From IMG/VR virus record IMGVR_UViG_3300024346_009716, positions 1 to 27,033 of that record: DNA of 27,033 nucleotides. The stretch is one strand, 5' to 3'. Shown piece by piece: positions 22,053 to 27,033 of the stretch. The notes beneath the pieces were generated by a model. It had not been told where the DNA came from, ran no database searches, and saw only the letters and a list, made by a program, of their open reading frames with translations. Each line of letters opens with the position of its first letter. Position 1 is the first letter of the stretch. Made by a program: the position numbers and the translations under genes. Source of the DNA: a virus.

Positions 22053-22892
22053 ATGAGTCAAACATTCAAAGGAGATATAACTAACAATGTAGTCGAGCTT
22101 AACTTACAAGCTGGGGCTGATAACATTGGAACTCCTACTGTTGCATATGATGGCACTAATAATGGTGAGATTTCTGTGCAGGTAATGGGGGACGTGGATG
22201 AATTCAGTGGTTTTCAAACCGCTGGTTCTGCTATTAAAGGATTAGTAATTGGTACATCATGCACAACTATTGGGAATAGTGCTTTTTATTTTTGCTCTGG
22301 CTTAACTGGTTCATTAACTATTGGAAATAGTGTTACGAGTATTGGGAGTTATGCTTTTGGTTTTTGCGTTGGCTTTAACGGTTCATTGACTATTGGAAAT
22401 AGTGTTACAAGTATTGAGAGTTATGCTTTTAGTGGTTGCTCTGGCTTTAACGGTTCATTAACCATTCCGAATAGTGTTACAAGTATTGGGAGTTATGCTT
22501 TTAGTAGTTGCTCTGGCTTAACTGGTTCATTAACTATTCCAGATAGTGTTACAAGTATTGGGGATTATGCTTTTGGAAGTTGCAATAGCTTAACTGGTGA
22601 TTTAGTCATTCCTAATAGTGTTACAAGTATTGGGATGTATGCTTTTAGTAATTGCGTTGGCTTTGACGGTTCATTAACTATTGGAAATAGTGTTACTAGT
22701 ATTGGGAGTTATGCTTTTTATGCTTGCGTAAACTTTACATCTGTCAACATTCTAGCGACAACTGCGCCGACAATTAGCTCTAGTGCTTTTTACAACATGA
22801 TTTTAGTATCCCCAGCAGAAATACATGTTCCAGTTGGAGCAACAGGATACGCCGCATCTTATGACGGATTAACCGTCGTTTACGATCTATAA
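22053..22892 (+). CDS. BspA-like leucine-rich adhesin, small paralogue 1
   Basis: This 279-residue protein has an N-terminal domain of about 70 residues (MSQTFKGDITNNVVELNLQ) shared with the proteins at 23485 and 24428. About eight LRR_5 repeats follow, of the type SLTIGNSVTSIGSYAF with a Cys three positions on. A C-terminal cap contains APTISSSAFYNM and EIHVPVGATGYAASYDG. The start is four bases after the fiber gene's stop, without a ribosome binding site. The N-terminal domain probably docks the protein onto the virion and the repeats probably form the ligand-binding surface; both are inferences from the family and position. Confidence 0.78.
   Translation: MSQTFKGDITNNVVELNLQAGADNIGTPTVAYDGTNNGEISVQVMGDVDEFSGFQTAGSAIKGLVIGTSCTTIGNSAFYFCSGLTGSLTIGNSVTSIGSYAFGFCVGFNGSLTIGNSVTSIESYAFSGCSGFNGSLTIPNSVTSIGSYAFSSCSGLTGSLTIPDSVTSIGDYAFGSCNSLTGDLVIPNSVTSIGMYAFSNCVGFDGSLTIGNSVTSIGSYAFYACVNFTSVNILATTAPTISSSAFYNMILVSPAEIHVPVGATGYAASYDGLTVVYDL
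22260..22730 (+). repeat. 72-base leucine-rich DNA repeats
   Basis: Near-identical 72-base units, each with a core close to GTTACAAGTATTGGGAGT, run through this gene. Close copies recur in the genes at 17289, 23485 and 24428. For example, about 60 bases near 19900 and near 24063 differ at very few positions. The similarity is at DNA level, not only protein level. Confidence 0.85.
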
Positions 22893-22916
22893 ATAAATTT
22901 AAAACAAAAAAACAAT

Positions 22917-23483
22917 ATGAAATACGCAATCACAGGTCCAAGAGGGGCAATCTTTAACATAGTAGATGTAGAGCCAACAGACGCTCCACACTATAGCGAA
23001 ATTTCTGATGCTGATGCAGCTACAGTAGAAGCTAGTGAGGGTGGATTCTTTATCGTTGATGGTGTTCTGCTAACAAGGGATGAATTCAGAGCCGCTAAAC
23101 AACAAGAAAGATATGAAGCACAAATTACTGAGTTCGGTGCTGATATTGATGGCGCAAAAGCATTCGTAAGAGATCACTTCGCCAGTAAGAGATATGATTT
23201 TGAAGTAGGTGGCATTGATTTTAATGGACTAGCAGTAAGAACTGATAGATTTACAGTAGAGAGAATTTACCAAGCAAGATTTTTGGCTAAAGAAGATGCC
23301 GCATTTACTACTGATTGGAAACTTGGTGATGGTACATTCCTTACAATCGATGCCCCAACCATTATTGGTTTATCTGATGCTGTAACAGCACACCTTAAAG
23401 AAGCATTTACAAAAGAAAAGACCGCAAACACCTCAATCGACGCCGCAACTACACTAGCAGAACTACAAGCGATCACTTGGTAA
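22917..23483 (+). CDS. DUF4376-like tail fiber-associated protein
   Basis: This 188-residue protein starts MKYAITGPRGAIFNIVD. Its C-terminal 110 residues resemble DUF4376, a domain found in phage tail-fiber and fiber-assembly proteins: KRYDFEVGGIDFNGLAVRTD, then a helix region, then DWKLGDGTFLTIDAPTIIGL and LKEAF. A short helix (RDEFRAAKQQERYEAQI) precedes it. It lies between two leucine-rich adhesin genes, which fits a fiber-assembly or adhesin-anchoring role. The precise function of DUF4376 is not established. The gene starts 24 bases after the upstream stop and ends one base before the next ATG. Confidence 0.7.
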   Translation: MKYAITGPRGAIFNIVDVEPTDAPHYSEISDADAATVEASEGGFFIVDGVLLTRDEFRAAKQQERYEAQITEFGADIDGAKAFVRDHFASKRYDFEVGGIDFNGLAVRTDRFTVERIYQARFLAKEDAAFTTDWKLGDGTFLTIDAPTIIGLSDAVTAHLKEAFTKEKTANTSIDAATTLAELQAITW

Positions 23484-23484
23484 T

Positions 23485-24426
23485 ATGAGTAAAACATACA
23501 AAGGAGATGTGACAGGTAATGTCGTTGAGCTTAATTTGCTTGATGCCAACGAAGGCACGTTGCCAAATCTTGGCACTCCTACTGTTGTTACACTTAATAC
23601 TGGACCGAATGATGTAACGCAAGTTGTTGGGGATATTCCCGCTAACTGGAAACAGGGTGACTCCTCTCTAAAGGGATTAGTGATTGGAAGTTCTTGCACA
23701 AGTATTGGGAGTACAGCTTTTGAGGGTTGCACTGGCTTATATGGTTCTTTAGTGATTCCCGATAGTGTTACAACTATTGGGAGTTATGCTTTTCGTTATT
23801 CCTCTAACTTAACTGGTTCATTAACTATTCCAAATAGTGTTGAAAGTATTGGGGATGGTGCTTTTAATTCTTGCATTGGCTTTAACGGTTCATTAACTAT
23901 TGGAAATAGTGTTACAACTATTGGGAGTACAGCTTTTAATTATTGCTCATACTTAACTGGTTCATTAACTATCCCAGATAGTGTTACGAGTATTGGAAAT
24001 TATGCTTTTGCTTTTTGCTATGGCTTAACTGGTCCATTAACAATTCCAGATAGCGTTACAAATATTGGGAGTTATGCTTTTAGTTATTGCACTGGCTTTA
24101 CTGGTTCATTAACCATTGGAAATAGTGTTACGAGTATTGGGAGTAATGCTTTTTATGCTGGTAACTTTGATAAATTAGTTGTTGGTAGTGGTGTTACGAG
24201 TATTGGAAATTATGCTTTTGGTTCCAATCTTATTCCTGTTGCTTATGCATCTTGCCCTGCATCAGCTTTTGTTGGTAGCGTTGCTTTTTATCAATGCAGT
24301 AGCTTAACCACCTTATATGCAAGAGACGCTGTAGCAAATGGCTATACTCTCGGCTCACAATCATTTGAAGGTGCAACATTAACCGTAGCCAACTGGGACA
24401 ACTACCCTAACCCAATCCCTAACTAA
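23485..24426 (+). CDS. BspA-like leucine-rich adhesin, small paralogue 2
   Basis: This 313-residue protein has the shared N-terminal domain (MSKTYKGDVTGNVVELNL). A header with GDIPANWKQGDSSLKGLVIG-SCTSIG recalls the headers inside the giant adhesin. About nine LRR_5 repeats follow, then a cap with YASCPASAFVGSVAF and a final NWDNYPNPIPN, the same W-x-x-Y-P ending as the giant protein's modules. The gene thus equals one free-standing module. It is packed one base after the DUF4376 gene's stop and ends one base before the next start. Confidence 0.79.
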   Translation: MSKTYKGDVTGNVVELNLLDANEGTLPNLGTPTVVTLNTGPNDVTQVVGDIPANWKQGDSSLKGLVIGSSCTSIGSTAFEGCTGLYGSLVIPDSVTTIGSYAFRYSSNLTGSLTIPNSVESIGDGAFNSCIGFNGSLTIGNSVTTIGSTAFNYCSYLTGSLTIPDSVTSIGNYAFAFCYGLTGPLTIPDSVTNIGSYAFSYCTGFTGSLTIGNSVTSIGSNAFYAGNFDKLVVGSGVTSIGNYAFGSNLIPVAYASCPASAFVGSVAFYQCSSLTTLYARDAVANGYTLGSQSFEGATLTVANWDNYPNPIPN

Positions 24427-24427
24427 C

Positions 24428-25222
24428 ATGAGTAAATCATACACAGGACTAACTACCAACGGAGTAACAGAACTCACCCTACAAGAAGAAGGTGGCAATA
24501 TAGGAACTCAGACTATTGTTTGGGATGATACATTTAATGGTGAGATCGATCAAGTGCAGGGTGATATACCAGACAACTGGAAGAATGGTGGCGCACTAAA
24601 GCAATTACAGATTGGTAGTTCGTGTACGGGTATTGGGAGTAGGGCCTTTTATGGTTGCGATGGCTTAACTGGTAATTTAGTTATTCCAAATAGTGTTACG
24701 ACTATTGGGAGTTATGCTTTTTATTATTGTCAAGGCTTAACTGGCGATTTAGTCATTCCAGATAGTGTTACGAGTATTGGGAGTAGTGCTTTTGGTTATC
24801 TTGGGACAACACCCCTCGGTACATTAACTATCGGAAACAGCGTTGCAAGTATTGGGAGTTATGCTTTTGCTTATAGTTACTTTACTGGCGATTTAATAAT
24901 ACCAGATAGTGTTACTACTATTGGAGATTCTGGTTTTGCTGATTGGGCATTCTCTCATGTTATGTTTAACGGCAATATAGTCATAGGCAGTGGAGTCACA
25001 TCTATTGGAAGTAGTGCTTTTTATGGAGTGGGAACTACTGCTTTATATATCAATTGCCCAGCGTCATCTTGGATAGGGACGAATGCTTTACTTCAAACCA
25101 GTCCTCTTACCAATATATATGTTCACGCTGATTATGTTACTGGCTATGATGCTACTTGGAAAGGTAATCAACAAACATCAGCTACAGTATCAACGTGGAC
25201 AAACTACCCTAACGTACCATAA
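24428..25222 (+). CDS. BspA-like leucine-rich adhesin, small paralogue 3
   Basis: This 264-residue protein has the shared N-terminal domain (MSKSYTGLTTNGVTELTLQ) and header (VQGDIPDNWKNGGALKQLQIG). About six LRR_5 repeats follow, more diverged than in its neighbours (for example SSAFGYLGTTPL and SGFADWAFSH). A cap with INCPASSWIGTNAL closely matches the cap of module 3 in the giant adhesin, and the C-terminus is WTNYPNVP. It ends the adhesin cluster; the next gene has its own promoter. Confidence 0.79.
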   Translation: MSKSYTGLTTNGVTELTLQEEGGNIGTQTIVWDDTFNGEIDQVQGDIPDNWKNGGALKQLQIGSSCTGIGSRAFYGCDGLTGNLVIPNSVTTIGSYAFYYCQGLTGDLVIPDSVTSIGSSAFGYLGTTPLGTLTIGNSVASIGSYAFAYSYFTGDLIIPDSVTTIGDSGFADWAFSHVMFNGNIVIGSGVTSIGSSAFYGVGTTALYINCPASSWIGTNALLQTSPLTNIYVHADYVTGYDATWKGNQQTSATVSTWTNYPNVP

Positions 25223-25228
25223 TTTTTC

Positions 25229-25256
25229 TTGACTTTTCTTAATTAGTATCTATAAT
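25229..25256 (+). promoter_or_regulatory. Sigma70-like promoter before the sulfotransferase gene
   Basis: TTGACT (25229-25234), a 16-base spacer and a perfect -10 TATAAT (25251-25256). The -10 box ends eight bases before the ATG at 25265, so the transcript probably begins within two or three bases of the start codon. Confidence 0.65.
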
Positions 25257-25264
25257 ACTAATAT

Positions 25265-26062
25265 ATGAAAACAGTTCACTTTACATCTGGTCTTCCTAGA
25301 GCTTGCTCTACTCTTCTACAAAACTTACTAGCCCAAAACCCTGAGGTTCACGCCACTGCCACATCTGGCATTCATGAGATTGGTTACATTGCTAGAGACT
25401 TCTTTGAAACAGAGGAATTTAAAACATTTAAAAACCCACTAGACGGCGAAAGACAATACCACAATTTCCTTAGAGGAGGTATTAAAAGCGCATTTGATGG
25501 CGACACTGATAGACCAGTTGTTGTAGATAAGTGTAGATCATGGATTGGGCATCTTGATCAATTGTTTCAAGTGTTTCCAGATGCTAAAGTATTAGTGCCA
25601 GTAAGAGATATTCGTGGTATTCTATCTAGCTTTGAGAAGATGAGGATTAAACATCCATCAAGGTTTGTCGGGGTAGAGAAGCAAAACCCCCAAAGCTGGA
25701 CAACTGTTGAGAAGAGATCACAGGGATGGCTACAAATGCCGCCACTTGGCATTGCAGTAGAGAGACTACATGATGCAGTAAAGAGACATAAGGATAAACT
25801 TCACTTTGTTCATGCAGAAGATCTAACAGCAAACCCAGTAGAAGCAATGAATGCAATCTGGGACTATCTAGAGATGGATAGATTTGAGGTTAATCCACTA
25901 AATGTAGAGCAATATACGGATGAGCATGAGCTTGGTTGGCCGTATGGTGAGCATAAGATCCGCAACGTTGTGAAGCCATTGAAGCCAGATTGGCATGATG
26001 TTTTGGGTAGAGAGTTCTCAGATCAGATTAAACAGTCGTTTGATTGGATAAATGAGCTTTAG
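25265..26062 (+). CDS. PAPS-dependent sulfotransferase
   Basis: This 265-residue protein has the sulfotransferase P-loop at residues 8-20 (SGLPRACSTLLQNLL), which binds the 5'-phosphosulfate of PAPS, and a 3'-phosphate motif at 111-123 (VPVRDIRGILSSF, Arg114 and Ser121/122). KCRSWIGHLDQLFQVFPDAKVL between them is typical of the family. Such enzymes transfer sulfate to sugars, peptides or small molecules; the substrate here is not visible. No signal peptide or membrane segment is present, so it acts in the cytoplasm. It has its own strong promoter inside the adhesin and fiber region. It may modify a phage protein or host surface sugar, or alter PAPS metabolism; this is inference. Confidence 0.85.
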   Translation: MKTVHFTSGLPRACSTLLQNLLAQNPEVHATATSGIHEIGYIARDFFETEEFKTFKNPLDGERQYHNFLRGGIKSAFDGDTDRPVVVDKCRSWIGHLDQLFQVFPDAKVLVPVRDIRGILSSFEKMRIKHPSRFVGVEKQNPQSWTTVEKRSQGWLQMPPLGIAVERLHDAVKRHKDKLHFVHAEDLTANPVEAMNAIWDYLEMDRFEVNPLNVEQYTDEHELGWPYGEHKIRNVVKPLKPDWHDVLGREFSDQIKQSFDWINEL

Positions 26063-26096
26063 TTTATTGTGTAGCTATATTTTTTGTTTTTGCGTG

Positions 26097-26102
26097 TATT
26101 AT
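26097..26102 (+). promoter_or_regulatory. Possible -10 element before the gene at 26111
   Basis: TATTAT lies eight bases before the ATG at 26111, the same distance as the -10 boxes of the clear promoters. No good -35 box lies at normal spacing, so the call is weak. Confidence 0.3.
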
Positions 26103-26110
26103 ACTATAAG

Positions 26111-26455
26111 ATGTCATGTGATACAGAAAAAATAATCATACCTATAAAAAGGGGTTCTACATTTGAGCAGAGCTTGTCTATTACAGACGAAAACGACGAT
26201 ATTGTAAATATAAGTGGCTGGTTAGTAGAAAGCGACCTAAAAGCTTCGTTAGACGAAAACGCTCTTCTTTCCTTTTCTGTTGATGATTCTTTGTTTGTTA
26301 GCGGAATAGCTACTATATCTGCTTCTCCCGCAGAAACCCTTGCTTTACCTGCTGATTTTAACCTTCTTTTTGATGTTAAATTGACTGATCTAAGTGGTGA
26401 TGTCAGTTATACAGAAACAATGTACCTAAGAACAAGCAAACACATAACAGACTAA
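26111..26455 (+). CDS. Small baseplate- or fiber-associated protein
   Basis: From the ATG at 26111 the product has 114 residues; a TTG nine codons upstream would cover the -10 element. It is beta-rich: IIIPIKRGSTFEQSLSI, then a strand pair VNISGWLVESDLKAS, then GIATISASPAETLAL and FDVKLTDLSGDVSYTETMYL. This order ('rGdtf...isG...r', a limit value, then 'yDv...dg.v.t...G.i.v') recalls small proteins encoded just upstream of tail fiber genes in many phages, some related to BppU-like baseplate proteins. The gene overlaps the next by TAATG, a fiber, which supports that role. Confidence 0.55.
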   Translation: MSCDTEKIIIPIKRGSTFEQSLSITDENDDIVNISGWLVESDLKASLDENALLSFSVDDSLFVSGIATISASPAETLALPADFNLLFDVKLTDLSGDVSYTETMYLRTSKHITD

Positions 26456-27033
26456 TGGCTGAACCAATTAAAATTACCTTGGGTAGCTTGGATGGTTCTA
26501 TAAAAACCGCAAAAGTTATGAATAAGTTAGCTGCTAGCGCAGTTACTTCTGTCGCTGGTAGGGTTGGAGATGTTGTTTTGAGTCAATATGACGTTGGTCT
26601 TGGCAACTTAAACAATACTTCCGATTTAAATAAACCAATAAGCACAGCGACTCAAGAAGCTCTAGATAATCTTTTGGTTTCAGGGGTTAATGTTAATGCG
26701 GATTGGGACTCTACGGGTGGTTATTCCGAAATATTTAATAAACCAACACTAGGAACAGCCTCTGCTTCGGATACAGGTGATTTCGCCACTTTTTCACAGG
26801 GTTCTTTAGCTGATTCTGCTTTACAAAGCATTTCTTCAAATACTGGCGTAATAATAGACGACAGTGACCCAACAAACATAATAATTGATGTAACTGGTGC
26901 AATTGGCCCACAAGGACTCATCGGCCCTAGCGGAGAGCAAGGACTTCAAGGCGACATCGGTCCTATCGGACCCACTGGCGAAGACGGCATCCAAGGCATC
27001 CAAGGCATCCAAGGACTTCAAGGAATCGCAGGT
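26455..27033 (+). CDS. Collagen-like tail fiber, 5' part (runs off the window)
   Basis: An ATG at 26455 opens a frame that continues through the window's last base, giving 193 codons with no stop. Residues 35-75 contain AGRVGDVVLSQYDVGLGN and NNTSDLNKPISTATQEALD, typical phage tail-fiber sequence, and SASDTGDFATFSQGS follows. The end is Gly-x-y collagen-like (GPQGLIGPSGEQGLQGD), including three tandem copies of a nine-base unit (GGCATCCAA, 26986-27012). The start overlaps the previous stop (TAATG). The N-terminus (MAEPIKITLGSLDG) is not shared with the two upstream fibers. Its C-terminal tip lies outside the window. Confidence 0.75.
   Translation, partial: MAEPIKITLGSLDGSIKTAKVMNKLAASAVTSVAGRVGDVVLSQYDVGLGNLNNTSDLNKPISTATQEALDNLLVSGVNVNADWDSTGGYSEIFNKPTLGTASASDTGDFATFSQGSLADSALQSISSNTGVIIDDSDPTNIIIDVTGAIGPQGLIGPSGEQGLQGDIGPIGPTGEDGIQGIQGIQGLQGIAG

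Noticed and set aside
15867-25222. A diversity-generating retroelement behind adhesin variation.
   Set aside because: No reverse transcriptase or template/variable repeat pair is visible in the window; the repeats fit ordinary recombination instead.
17289-25222. A CRISPR array, because of the regular 72-base repeats.
   Set aside because: The repeats are in frame, encode leucine-rich units and lack unique spacers of constant length; no Cas genes are present. The Cas4-like gene belongs to the RecB nuclease family in the replication block.

Overview
This window looks like part of the genome of a tailed bacteriophage (Caudoviricetes). It is AT-rich and densely packed. Every gene I can support lies on the + strand, and many neighbours overlap by ATGA or TAATG. 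A replication module is followed by virion and host-recognition genes, and I see no host housekeeping genes, integrase or tRNAs. Collagen-like fibers, leucine-rich adhesins and a sulfotransferase suggest an aquatic host, but the sequence does not identify it. Most starts lack a Shine-Dalgarno sequence, and several genes have sigma70-like promoters only a few bases before the ATG.

Region 1 (1-11573) is the replication and recombination block. In order it holds the 3' part of a RecA/UvsX-like recombinase, a VSR/DUF559-like nuclease, two small proteins (one exported and Cys-rich), a DnaB-like helicase, a DnaG-type primase, a RecB/Cas4-like PD-(D/E)XK nuclease, a DnaE-like polymerase split in two by a DEDDh proofreading exonuclease gene, and a ClpA/ClpC-like AAA+ protein. 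Together these cover helicase, primase, polymerase, proofreading and recombination. No sliding clamp or clamp loader is visible here.

Region 2 (11570-12536) is a compact unit of four small genes with a near-consensus promoter at its 5' end and an intrinsic terminator at its 3' end. Region 3 (12537-14772) holds small unknown genes, a DUF6165-like protein, a second PD-(D/E)XK nuclease, and a 30-residue protein resembling the N-terminus of a neighbour.

Region 4 (14773-27033) is structural and adhesive. It starts with a probable tail-tube-like protein carrying a poly-Gly hinge. Then come two collagen-like fibers sharing N-terminal and internal modules, a 1050-residue BspA-like leucine-rich protein, three smaller leucine-rich paralogues and a DUF4376 protein. 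A sulfotransferase with its own promoter, a small baseplate/fiber-associated protein and the 5' part of another collagen-like fiber complete the window.

The points most worth following up are the split polymerase with its inserted exonuclease, the promoter-at-ATG architecture, the Clp ATPase with a possible ClpP-docking loop, and the leucine-rich adhesin family whose DNA repeats look suited to recombination.
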